Shown here: positions 11,785 through 21,250 of the stretch, piece by piece
Numbering within the stretch: the first letter of the stretch is position 1
Layout of the letters: each line of letters opens with the position of its first letter
Assembly: GCA_026874595.1 (NCBI GenBank)
Contig: CM049317.1
Span: 50,756,118-50,820,117 of the forward strand
Source: Sipunculus nudus
Lineage: Eukaryota; Annelida; Sipuncula; Golfingiida; Sipunculidae
Length of the DNA: 64,000 bases
Reading direction: 5' to 3'
Position numbers and translations under genes: made by a program
The notes under the pieces: generated by a model
What the model saw: the letters and a program-made list of their open reading frames with translations, nothing else
The model's database searches: none
Told to the model about the DNA's origin: nothing

Positions 11785-14700
11785 AAATAAATAAATTTTA
11801 TAGACAAACTAATTTTTTTAATCCGAGCTTTCAAGGCGCACAGGATTCTTCATCACGTGGTGAGAGAGAACGGGTAGAGAGGTGTTTTTACATATCAGAG
11901 TAATAATGTATGGAGTCCATGGTGCAAGAAATATTTTGCACAAATATGAAATATAAGTGAAATTTGAAGATATACGATAAGGAAAAATTATTTCTTCAGT
12001 GGTGAGATAACAGTGGCGGCTATTTTTTATAACAATAGTGACCGTTATTAGTGGCTGCTCGACACGGTCACTATTGTAATAAATTTCGTTAAAGGTATAT
12101 TTAATTAAGTAAGGATGGATTACAACGTTTGGAGTACTATAATTCCCCAGCATATCACACTTGAACACAAATATAAAAAGATGGTGGCATTTCAAGACAT
12201 ACTATGAAGGAAATTATTTCTTCAGTTTTGAGATAACAGTGGCGGCTATTTTTTATTACAATAGTGACCGTTATTACAATAGTGGGTGCTCGACACGGTC
12301 ACAATTGTAATAAAGACACTATTGTAATAAATTTCGTTATAGGTATAATTAATTAAGTAAGATTGATTTCAACATTTGGAATACTATAATTCCCCAGCAT
12401 ATCACACTTGAACACAAATATGAAAAGATGGTGGCATTTCAAGATGAACTATAAGGGGAATATTCTTTAGTTTTGAGATAAAAGAGGCGGCTATTTTTTA
12501 TTACAATAGTGACCGTTATTACAATAGTGGTTGCTCGACACGATCACTATTGTAATAACGTTCACTATTGTAATAATTTTCGTAATTGCTATAATTAATG
12601 ATGTAAGAGTGGATTATAAAGTTTGAAATACTACAATTCTGCAGCATTTGAGAATTGAACTAAAATTTTAAACAATGGTAGCATTTCAAGATGAACGACG
12701 ATAGAATTATTTCTTCAGTGGGGAAATAAAGGCGGCCGCTAGTTTTTATTACAATAGTGACCGTTATTACAATAGTGGTTTCTCGACACGGTCACTAATG
12801 TAATAAAGTTCACTAGTGTAATAACATATGAAATACAAACTGATGCGTTTTATATGTATATATGAAGAAAAACAACACTATAAATTCACAGAACACTTTC
12901 AAGGGATGGAACCGGATCCTGAGCTGAAATGTTATTTGATTGGACCTGACGGCATGATTAGCATATTGTGACGTTGCAAAATTACGTTCAATCGTACCGG
13001 ATATAGAGAAAAGTGACTAGCATTTGATCCTCATGTCTCTGGGAAGAACATTTTGTGTTGTCGGGGGAACACACAGTGTTGTGACAGAGCAGGGGAACCA
13101 GGGATCATTAATGCTATTTTTTTTACATTTCAGAGTGGATTTGTTTTGATGGCGGCATTTAGAAAGAATTTCTGCTCTTGATTTCTACAATATACAGTGA
13201 AACTTCATCTATCGACGACCTACATTTAGTGACCTCCGCAAAATGATGACCACTTGTTTATAGTCCCAATTCTGTTAAGCTCTTTATATCAGATGTAGCT
13301 TATACGATGAACCGAAAATGCGACCTCATTACTGAGGTCAAATCGATGGTCGTAATTTTGCGGTTTCACAGTATATTGCTGTAAAATGTAGCGTAAGTGG
13401 CCAGTTTGCAAGCTCTGTAGATATTTTTATCTCAAATGTACCAACCTTTCAGGATCACAGCGTCCTTAGGTAGCGGTTCTTCCCGATAGAGGGCGTAACT
13501 TCCCACGGCACGTCCCATCCGTTTGCTGAGGATGGACAGGTCCTTAATTTTCTCAGTGACCACCATGTCTTGGCGGACATCTTTCTCCAGTTTCTCTTCT
13601 TTCTCCGGGGAAATGTGAAGTGCCTGCGAAACAGAATAAAAATCAACATATCGGGAAAAAAACACTTTTATGGAGCATTTTATGATATGAGATGTGTATA
13701 AAGGGGGGGGGGGGCAGGTTCCCCTGTCCCTCGAAGCACGGCCCTTGCATCAAAAGACATTTCTCCCTGAAAGAGCGACTAAACAGACGAACATGGTGGA
13801 TTCTTAAAGTCCGTCCGTCCGTCTTCATCAGTGAATGGTAGTTAAAATGTGACGTGATATTGTCATTCGTGTGTGCGTGGTCTGGTCGTAAAGTACAGGC
13901 ATACACTAACCTCAAACTGCTTGATATCAACCTCTTCTTCTCCAGGATTCGGAAATTCCTTTGTGTTAAAGTTTCTCAGGTAACATCGTTTGATGGACGG
14001 AGTGCAGCGGAGAACACGGCCCTGTAACGTTAACACGATGGATAAGTTATAGTAGTAAGCGGCCCCGGAACTGGATACGCGGCCCCGAAACGTTAACATG
14101 ATTGATTTCAGCACAGTTACGGCACAGGAACATGCATACGACGCCCTGTAACGTTAACACAATAGATAAGTTATTGCTTAGTAAGCGGCCCCGGCAAATG
14201 GATTCGCGGCCTTGGAACGTTAATATGATAGATACGTTATAGCTTATCAAGCAGCCGACGTACATGGACACGCCGCCCTGTAACATTCACATAAAAGATA
14301 AGGTCTAGCTTAGTAAGCGCCCCATGCACATGCAAACGTTGCCCTGGAATGTTAACATGATGGATACGTCATAACGAAGTAAATCAGCCCGGGAACATGG
14401 ATATGCCGCCCTGAAATTTAAACATGATAGATATGTTAAAGCCAAGCAAGCGGCATTGGATATGAATACGAAAAAAAAAAAAACAACAAAAAAAAAGCTC
14501 TGCAAAAGGAACACGTTATATAAGAAAAAGCGGAGAACAACACTTTTAATTGAACATCACATTACAGCCAGCTGTTCAATTTTTTTAGAATTTGTAATTT
14601 CTGATTTACACAGCGTACATATTGATAAAATGTACATAATTCCAGCATAGAAAGAATTGTTATCTATAAGTGTTGTTAGTGAACACGGTACATGCGTCAA

Positions 14701-16571
14701 TGTTGATAAACAGAAATTAAAAATATGCAACCTAAGGTGGAATAGGTGCAAAAGTTGAGGGCAACAAGTTGAAACACGTCACTTGCAAAACTCTGGTTCT
14801 TCTGACTTGCCGCCAGATGTCGTTGTTGGATGTGTTTGGATAATTAAGGTTGGATCCCAACTTAAAGAAAAGTGGATATGAACAAAAAGTACAACCTTTT
14901 AAAGAGCATTAGGACGTATGGTGGTATAATACCAACAAAATTCAATGTATGGCAGGCGACGAAACAGTCTTCCATCGCAGTTCATCTGACGTTACGTCGC
15001 TGAAGACGACTCAGTCACGGTGAGAGCTTGATACAACAGGCCGCCCAAGGAGATAAGGAGAATTATTATTAGATTTTGCCGTTGTTAATCTGTGCCTGTT
15101 TGTTTTTCTGATCCTCAAGTTCAGTGGAGCCTGATCGAAAGACCACCTGTCTACTAAGACCACCTGTCTACTAAGACCACCTGTCTACTAAGACCACCTG
15201 TCTACTAAGACCACCTGTCTATTAAGTCCACCCTTAAGTTAACCGATTCACATTGGTTATCACTGACTTGTCTGATAAGACCACATGTGAATTAAGACCA
15301 CTTTTTCTGGTGGAGGTAACCACCTACATTTTTAATGCGTGCTTAACTAAGTATTATGTACATCTGCAGAATTGCATTCTGGTTTCGGACTAGCTGACAG
15401 GGGCTTACACGTAATAATTCTGGCGTCAACCACGCTCAGTGTCTCACCCCTGCGGGTCCTTGGTGTGTGTCAGCCCTATTAATGAGTCATATGCATAACA
15501 CCGAGGAACCCCGGAAAGCGCACTCGTTTGCGATTGAAACTCGACTGTTGGGCACAGTCTCCCCATTAATCCTGCAGAGCGCTCACCCCGGTTGAGGCCA
15601 ACCGTGAAAAATCTCGCCGCCTCGGCTGAGATTCGAACTCACGATCTCCCGGCAGAAGCCAATATTAAGACCACTTTATACCAGTTCCATGGGTGGTCCT
15701 ATTTTACAGGTTTCCCTGTATTACATATATTTGATGTACCGGTATTAGTATGTTTTATACACTCACCGTGCTGAACTCGTACATGACTCTGCTTTCTGGA
15801 AGGTCCCGGTGAGCGGGGACTTTGATGTAAATCACTTTGTTCTTCACGTCGATGTACGACTCCTGTTTGAACAACACCCCTTTCTCTGAAACCGTCAGGG
15901 AGTGGTGCTGCAATGATATAAAATCTCTAAATATCATGCCTATCTGCCTAGCGTATCTCACCGTCCGTTCGTCCGTCCTTCCATCAAACCACCGATCAAA
16001 ATGCTTATTTTTTTTTATTTTGGTATGCAACCGATACATTGCAGGAGATCATGCCTGGTAAAATGTTTAAATGATTTACTTCCGTGAAAATCAATGGAAA
16101 CTGCTATACTTTTACCATGAACCACTTGCTGCAATGAAGATAATATATACTACCTATATTTTTTATAAGCAAAAAATCAAGACTATATACAGATTTGTAA
16201 TATACATCCTGCAGTTACTTATTTTATTTTGTTTCCATAAAATATGGTAATTCGGGTGAATTATTTAGACGACATTAATTAGTAACCCATATTGAGGGTA
16301 TATATATGTAAGAATGTAATAACTCCATTGATCTCAGGCCAACAAGACCTGCGGTAACTGTTGAAAGTTTTGTAGGGCTTCAATGAAAATATTACATGAG
16401 ATATAACTTGTAATATAAAGCTACAAAGACTCAGGATATACACTTAACCTTAAAAGTAAACTGTCAAATTATAATGGTTTTTCTAGTGATGTGATCACCT
16501 ACCTTTAAAGTAGCTCCAAGCGACAGTGAAACCACAGCGGTTGCAAAGAATACGGACACCAAACTGGTCAT
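7344..16571 (-). CDS. Secreted BRICHOS-like precursor with nine-cysteine C-terminal domain
   Basis: I assembled five coding exons whose phases agree at every join (0, 0, 0, 1): 16571-16503, 15907-15767, 14021-13911, 13623-13446, 7597-7344. Product 250 aa. Residues 1-20 form a signal peptide (MTSLVSVFFATAVVSLSLGA). Residues about 41-166 resemble BRICHOS domains of the ITM2 type: strand-rich YIDVKNKVIYIKVP, a YEFSTG element where the family has (H/Y)DF-x-x-G, KRCYL matching the first BRICHOS cysteine, and MVVTEK then GSYALYRE near its end. The second canonical BRICHOS cysteine is not visible; C76 and C83 lie close together instead. KQKR (177-180) looks like a furin site, followed by a 70-residue tail with cysteines 185, 202, 208, 217, 230, 232, 233, 242 and 246. 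BRICHOS proteins are chaperone-like precursors that release a C-terminal peptide; annelid members release antimicrobial peptides. Secretion is well supported, the BRICHOS call is moderate, and function is inferred. Confidence 0.75.
7722..7893. repeat. Nested short palindromes built on CACTATTGTAATA
   Basis: At least three local inverted repeats of the form CCACTATTGTAATA ... TATTACAATAGTGG, separated by short spacers. They use the same motif as the large foldback arms but lie about 100 bp outside the left arm. They sit in the last intron of the BRICHOS-like gene. Confidence 0.85.
7995..8895 (+). repeat. Foldback left arm
   Basis: Four ~250-bp units, each with TATTACAATAGTGACCGTGT followed by its partial inverse, then a conserved block GCCACTTTTATCTCACCACT and GAAGAAATAATT. 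The outer edge begins AAAACGCATCAG. Confidence 0.85.
8896..11974. other. Foldback loop, no gene seen
   Basis: Contains a dispersed repeat with GTGACCTTGAAAAATGGGCC and a GACGGACGGACGG tail (about 9055-9600), a related AAGGTCAAGGTCAC copy (about 10910-11450), three (TA)n arrays (9984-10027, 10157-10211, 11719-11780), a GTACCAG/CTGGTAC inverted repeat (10080-10135) and a GGCGGCGG-type tract (11415-11445). No reading frame longer than about 100 codons outside simple repeats. Confidence 0.65.
9055..9600. repeat. GACGGACGG/AAGGTCA dispersed repeat
   Basis: Internal near-repeats of about 125 bp, each with an AGCATTATCG(C/A)C(G/A)CTGTGA core and an AAGGTC element, ending in GACGGACGGACGG. This kind of element is common in mollusc DNA (from general knowledge). 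Confidence 0.55.
11975..12855 (-). repeat. Foldback right arm
   Basis: Reverse complement of the left arm, again with four units. The outer edge reads CTGATGCGTTTT, and the inner edge is near GGAAAAATTATTTCTTCAGT. The two arms are similar enough to align by eye over their whole length. Confidence 0.85.
13193..13373. mobile_element. Short inverted-repeat element, copy 1
   Basis: The ends are inverted: TACAGTGAAACTTC... at the left and ...GCGGTTTCACAGTA at the right. Interior GACCACTT, GAAAATGCGACCTCATTACT and TGGTCGTAA are shared with 37569-37747 and 54210-54353. Non-autonomous, no coding capacity. It lies in the BRICHOS-like gene's last intron, about 70 nt from exon 4. Confidence 0.75.
13446..13623 (-). 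CDS. BRICHOS-like gene, coding exon 4
   Basis: The acceptor is TTTCGCAG and the donor AAAG|GTTGGT. It is 178 nt, phase 0 to phase 1, and codes residues 108-166. It is charged and helical in composition (PEKEEKLEKDVRQ). Confidence 0.82.
13911..14021 (-). CDS. BRICHOS-like gene, coding exon 3
   Basis: The acceptor is AACGTTACAG and the donor GAG|GTTAGT. It is 111 nt, phase 0, and codes residues 71-107 with the CTPSIKRCYL cysteine pair. Its acceptor is the last unit of a seven-unit tandem array. Confidence 0.82.
14021..14420 (-). repeat. Tandem array of seven 3' splice-site-like units
   Basis: On the minus strand each unit carries an AACGTTACAG|GGC-like junction near 14021, 14084, 14145, 14210, 14277, 14343 and 14410 (spacing about 60-67). 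Six of the seven retain an AG at the junction. The unit at 14021 is the real acceptor of exon 3, and the first bases of exon 3 (GGCCGTG) match the unit start (GGCCGCG). Upstream junctions would lengthen exon 3 by about 124, 189, 256, 322 or 389 nt. Only 189 keeps the frame, and that extension meets a stop. Confidence 0.85.
14685..14880. mobile_element. Relic of the TTTAAAGG inverted-repeat family
   Basis: Shares AATGTTGATAAAC, CACTTGCAAAACTCTGG and TCTGACTTGCCGCCAGATGT with the copy at 22674-23141. The ends are not preserved. Confidence 0.55.
15125..15320. repeat. GACCACC repeat with a 17-bp tandem core
   Basis: The unit GACCACCTGTCTACTAA is repeated about five times (15140-15225), then a block shared with 36395-36545 (ACATTGGTTATCAC..., TCTGATAAGACC). 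There are no spacers between units. Confidence 0.85.
15345..15665 (-). mobile_element. tRNA-derived SINE, copy 1
   Basis: On the minus strand the head has a B-box-like GAGTTCGAATCTC, then a body shared with 47235-47610 and 59310-59600: CGAGTGCGCTTTCCGGGGTT, ACACACCAAGGACCCGCAGG, CCGAAACCAGAATGCAATTC and a CTGCAGATGTACA end. It lies in intron 3 of the BRICHOS-like gene. Confidence 0.75.
15767..15907 (-). CDS. BRICHOS-like gene, coding exon 2
   Basis: The acceptor is CATTGCAG and the donor ACG|GTGAGT. It is 141 nt, phase 0 at both ends, and codes residues 24-70 (HHSLTVSEKG to YEFST). Confidence 0.82.
16503..16571 (-). CDS. BRICHOS-like gene, coding exon 1 (signal peptide)
   Basis: ATG at 16571-16569; codes 23 residues and ends AAG|GTAGGT (phase 0). 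A 3' splice site, CCCCCAG, ends at 16594, so this exon starts at 16593 with 22 nt of 5' UTR. Confidence 0.8.
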
Positions 16572-17234
16572 GTTGGTGTTACTTGATGGTTTCCTGGGGG
16601 AAATGAAAGCTTTGATTCCCAAAATTAATACACAAATAAGGAAAAAAAATACGAACTACACCTAAAACAACGTGTAACAAAATGTATCACCACATGTCGG
16701 GACGAGAGTCAGTTCGAGTCTTGACGTCGACACATATATCAGTGCCAAAGTTTAGACGAGTGCTTTTTTATTCAAGGGTTTTAGCTGCAAACGTGTTGTA
16801 TACGCCGGACGAGAAAAGTCTAAACGAAATTACTAATAGTCCGTTTGCATTTTTTAATTGACAGGAAACTGTTTTGAATTTACACAACTTCATATGACAG
16901 TTTAACTCTAAAAATCGACATGTGCATTTCAAATATAACTATTTCAAAGAAATATACATTGATTATGCAAGATCGAGATCTGTCTCATGACACTTCTGAC
17001 TGGGGAAAGAAATATGAGTGGTGCTTAAAATCAGTTAGTAATTTCTCGTTTTATTGTTAACATGATCATAAATTCATCATATATGACATGTAGGTAACAT
17101 ACAACATAAATATGATAAACAATGATTAAAAAATAAACAAACAAAAAATGTACACAAAGCCACATTATCTAGGTAAATCGTAATTTCACAAAGTGAACAC
17201 ATGGAGTTCATTTATCCTGACGACAGAGCTTCGT

Positions 17235-17460
17235 TGAGTTGCTAACCAGGATCTTCTAACTTGTTCGTGTGTGTGTCTGTTTTCACAACACAGCTAACGA
17301 AATCTTGAACGGAATCTTATGACATGTTCAGGGCATTTCGGGGATGAGGATGAAGAATCGAATTGAAATTAGAGTGGACCCTGCACATGATTCCGACTCA
17401 GGAACGTCACCAAGGAATACACAAATTCACAGTTATTTATCCACGAATGAACCGGGAATA
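17235..17460. repeat. Dispersed repeat, partner of 23455-23755
   Basis: Shares CTTGAACGGAAT, a GGGATG/GGGAATGG block, ATCACCAAGGAATAC-like text and CACGAATGAACC with the second copy, in the same orientation. No coding potential. Confidence 0.55.
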
Positions 17461-18649
17461 TGTATGTACTAGTATATATGAATCCGCCAGAATTGCTTAT
17501 AAAGCGTGGACCGATTTGGACACACTTCCCTGTTAACCCCCCCCCCCCCCCCCCCCATATGGCCGCCCCTCCGTCAATCCATGTATTATTATTCGTCGAT
17601 TATATATGCGTGACACCGTTAGGATTCCCCGTCATATGATCCATTTGACCAATGGACTATAAAATTTTAATTTTGTGCGAGTCTTTTATGTATAACATGG
17701 AACCTAATTTGGACGCCGAGTTGAAATGTAAGCATCCTTGCCGTAAACTTAAGTAAAATATTAACCTACTAATGAATTGCCTAGTTATAATTTCCCGTTT
17801 CAATTTTAATTATTTGCTAGGTACATATTCGTTGCTGCACAATGGCTAAACCTGCCTCAAACGATTCTGATAATAAGCGATCCATCACATGGCGCCGCCA
17901 AATGCAATTTTTCGAGGGCTATTCCAGACTATTGTTTCCGCAAAACCATAGTGTTTTAATTGTACACATATGATATTGTCTTTGTATAAACTGCTGGCTG
18001 GAATGATCTGCACATAAGCACACACTCCTTGATAGATATCGGGCTCTTCCACAACCATTTACCCCACTCTGCATGCAGCCGAACTGGGGCCATCTTCTTA
18101 CAATAGTATTAATGCGGAACGGGAATCTTTCATAAGGGCAGAGACGATTAAGACTGTCTCTGCTAATCTTCGAAGCCCCCACCCCCTCCGCATGCCCCAC
18201 ATGATTCAAGACAATATGTCATATCATACACCTTAATATCACCTGAACTATTTTTTTCTGTTTTTTTTTATCCTAGGGCTTAAGAAATATATAGCATTGC
18301 TTTAGATTCCAGTGAATAAGTAACTGTTGTAGATGTCTTTTGAGCGATAATCGGTTAATGATTCACGCAAGTCAATATTGACAATGACTGATTACATTAT
18401 TGTTGTGACAGTTACTTTATCCGTCGCATCAGTAATTTGTTAATCAAAACGGCTCATAATATGGGTCCTTTATTTATCAGACATATATTATTTAATGAAT
18501 AATATGAGAATTCAAATGATAATGTTTGTTTATATTTATTACTTTTTTTGTTCAACTACAAATCTACATTTTCATGATTGTAATATTAAGATTAAAGATC
18601 TTTATTTTTTTATTCTTGCAGGGTGACATGGTGGTGTACACGATACAAT
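17461..18649. other. Intron 1 stretch, nothing recognised
   Basis: Part of the first intron of the BRICHOS-like gene. Holds a poly-C run (17538-17557) and a perfect 8-bp hairpin, GCAGAGAC/GTCTCTGC, with a 10-nt loop (18138-18163). No exon supported. Confidence 0.55.
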
Positions 18650-18789
18650 TTTTACAATTTTAAATAATAAGCTTGGTTTACATAGAGAAATGTGACTGCC
18701 CTGGTCGATTTTACAATTTTAAATAATAAGCTTGGTTTACAAGGAGAAATGTGACTGCCCTGGTCGATTTTACAATTGTAAATAATAAG
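18650..18789. repeat. 59-bp tandem duplication
   Basis: About 2.3 copies of a unit containing AAGCTTGGTTTACA and GAAATGTGACTGCCCTGGTC; the copies are nearly identical, so recent. Confidence 0.92.
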
Positions 18790-19909
18790 AAAGCAACATG
18801 TTTATGTAAGTTATATAAATATATCTTTTTGAAAACTCGTGATATTAAATTTCTTTAACTGTTTTATTAGTAAATTCAATATATATTATAGACTTCCAAT
18901 ATATTTAATGAGATTGTGGTTAATTTATTATATTGCCTAGTTTAAAGTTAACTATTTTGTCACCCTATAATAGAAAGTGTAATTAAATCCCAACTGAAGT
19001 AAGTTATGAATTTTTGAGAAACGTGTCATAAATTTTTAAAGATAATTTTCCATATAAAATTTATCCATGTTTCATTAAATTGTAATAAAAAACTCGGATA
19101 ACAGTTAAGGGATGATACGTTTGCCACAAATGATATTTATATTTATTTCTTAAATTTCTTATGAACTGTTCATTATAGGTATATAACTTGTGCCCTTTTT
19201 AACAGTTATATGACTAAATATAAACCTTCAGCAAAAAACATTTCTTGTTTGTATATGCATAATTCACATAATGTTATAATTGTAATAATTAATATGAATA
19301 GTATCAGAACAATTATATACTGTGTTCACTAACTGTTTAACTGTGTATAATATAGGGCATTTATATACTGTGTTCACTATTCTTCCATATTTTAGCACAT
19401 ACAGTTAACCACATACTTTGCTAGTATGTTCACATGTTTCTGTGTGATACATCCCCAAACACTACCACCATAACACCTAGCTCTCATTGGCTAATACTCC
19501 AGCCATTTATATTTGCATGGAGTACCCCACCCCAGCTCCTGTTAAATTAGCCTCGCCCTACCACTGCACAAGAAATGGAGCTAAATTAGCCCACACTATG
19601 GCCTGTTCAGTAGGAATTTAAAAGCCTTTTTTATTATTTTGTACTTTTTTATTTAAATAAAGTGTAAACAATATTTAATTATGCATTTTATAATCTATCG
19701 GATGAAGTAATTTAATTTTCTTATTAGTGATTTTGATTTATTTCTGATATACCTAGAATATGGGGCGAATATGTAAATGCAATCACGAGTATGGGAACAT
19801 CCCAAAATATGGACCCCCACAAGGCGGAGGCTTACATTCATTAGAATGCAGATTTTTAGTTATGAATTGTTACAGTGCTCCATAAATAAAATAATCACTT
19901 TGATCTAAA

Positions 19910-19967
19910 CTTACAGCCTAATGTCGTTACAGCCTAATGTTGTTACAGCCTAATGTCGTTACACCCT
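19910..19967. repeat. 17-bp tandem repeat
   Basis: TTACAGCCTAATGTCG is repeated about three and a half times. It lies about 60 nt inside the first intron of the BRICHOS-like gene. Confidence 0.92.
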
Positions 19968-20023
19968 GTTGAAAAGTTTCTGCATTAAATCCAAACTTAC
20001 AGGTTAATTATAAATCTACCTAC

Positions 20024-20066
20024 CTGATCTTCAACTTGCACTTCTGTATCTGTGCTGCGATTCGTG
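20024..20066 (-). other. Putative 5' UTR exon of the BRICHOS-like gene
   Basis: It lies about 30 nt downstream of a TATA box and ends in CAG|GTAGGT. It contains no ATG. It would splice to the orphan acceptor at 16594, so the first intron is 3.4 kb. The start near 20066 is estimated from the TATA spacing. Confidence 0.55.
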
Positions 20067-20088
20067 TGGTTTGTGGCCAGATACCACC

Positions 20089-20097
20089 CTTTTTATA
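20089..20097 (-). promoter_or_regulatory. TATA box, BRICHOS-like gene
   Basis: TATAAAAAG on the minus strand, the only strong TATA element near a matching 5' UTR exon. It suggests a regulated, sharp-start promoter. Confidence 0.55.
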
Positions 20098-20558
20098 TTG
20101 CTTTCCATGACAGATCATGTGGGTGGGGGTGTGTCTACAGGTTGTTCACCCCTGCAGTGATTTGTTTAAAACGTGGCTTGATAAAAACGTTTCGTTATAC
20201 ATATTCTCTTTCCCTTGCGTTTTCAACTAGTAGTATAGATGATTTATTTCACTTTTATTCTTTATTTATAGAATGTCAAGGGTTAGTTAAACAGAAACAA
20301 AGGCGTCAAATCGTGGGAAACACGTTATAGAACGATTACATATACGCTAAAAGGGCCATTTGAGTATAAGGTTATGACAGTGTGTCATGGCGTATTTGTG
20401 GGCTTGCTATAATTACATCTTTAGCTCTGTTAACTTTCCAGTTGCACATACACAAAGTTGAAGCCCATTTAAACATTCACAGATTGTACTTGCCTGTACA
20501 GTTGACATATATAGATATGATTTGATTGCGATCATCAAGCCCCTTTAGGGTGTTGTTT

Positions 20559-20561
<3 letters not shown>

Positions 20562-20612
<51 letters not shown>

Positions 20613-20700
20613 TCTTTCCATCTAACTATCTCTCTCTGTTTATATATACATATGTACATATATATGCATCTATCTATCTGACTATATGCACATATAGGTG

Positions 20701-20750
<50 letters not shown>

Positions 20751-20756
20751 CATATA

Positions 20757-20806
<50 letters not shown>
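20562..20806. repeat. Cluster of three (TA)n arrays
   Basis: TA arrays at 20562-20609, 20705-20738 and 20760-20806 with TATC/CATA-rich spacers. They lie about 500 bp upstream of the TATA box of the BRICHOS-like gene. Confidence 0.95.
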
Positions 20807-20809
<3 letters not shown>

Positions 20810-20892
20810 AAATCGAGTGTATGGACTTTACGCCAACCTAATGTTTTTATCATTTAATTTTAAAGCTATGTTTAAATAAAACACATAGATAT

Positions 20893-21250
20893 ACAGCAGC
20901 AGAAGAAGTTTACGCTCGTCGAGCAGCTACAGGTTGCTGTGGTCAAGACCTCAGCCCTACGCGCTCCTTAATAAGCATGTTCTCTGAGCCAACAGACGCG
21001 ATGCCACACCAAGCCAAGCAAAGAGCCGCGAGAGACCGCCACCGTACATCCCGAACCGCTGACCTTGCAGGAAAGCTACAGCATCCACAGCCGCAAAGGC
21101 AGAAGCAGCCTACATTCCCTCTACCGATCCCAGCAGCGGAGACCCAGCCAAGCCATTCGAGAGCCGAGCTCGATCTTGTAAACGACAGTGTTTCGAGACG
21201 GATCGCCCTTTTATGCTTGCAGTTTCAACCATTTAGACCGTATTAGCAAG
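20893..21250. other. GC-richer island of unknown nature
   Basis: Clearly richer in G+C than its surroundings, starting with an AGCAGCAGAAGAAG block. One frame is open for 89 codons (20977-21246), rich in Q, R, P and A, with no recognisable domain, splice borders or promoter. It could be an exon, a retrocopy fragment or part of a repeat. Confidence 0.3.

Larger units (their letters stand above)
7995..12855. mobile_element. Foldback-type element (4.9-kb palindrome)
   Basis: Left arm about 7995-8895; right arm about 11975-12855, its reverse complement. Each arm holds four tandem units of about 250 bp. The core CCACTATTGTAATAACGG starts near 8064, 8312, 8563 (variant) and 8813 on the left and recurs inverted near 12030-12050, 12256, 12501 and 12748 on the right. 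Mirror order is kept: the outermost left unit (ACTAGCGGC) matches the outermost right unit (GCCGCTAGT). The loop of about 3.1 kb shows no transposase. The structure resembles Foldback/TU elements, whose long inverted ends are tandem arrays; the family assignment is inference. It lies wholly in an intron, so the pre-mRNA could form a ~0.9-kb hairpin. Confidence 0.85.

Noticed and set aside
14021-14420. Tandem exons coding a repeated peptide on the minus strand
   Set aside because: Units vary in length and the gene's frame meets stops within the array, so it is read as repeated acceptor sequence.
15140-15225. Regular short repeats suggesting a CRISPR array
   Set aside because: The 17-bp units are contiguous with no spacers, and the DNA is eukaryotic.
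15590-15665. tRNA gene on the minus strand
   Set aside because: Only the B-box end of a SINE head is present; no acceptor stem closes.
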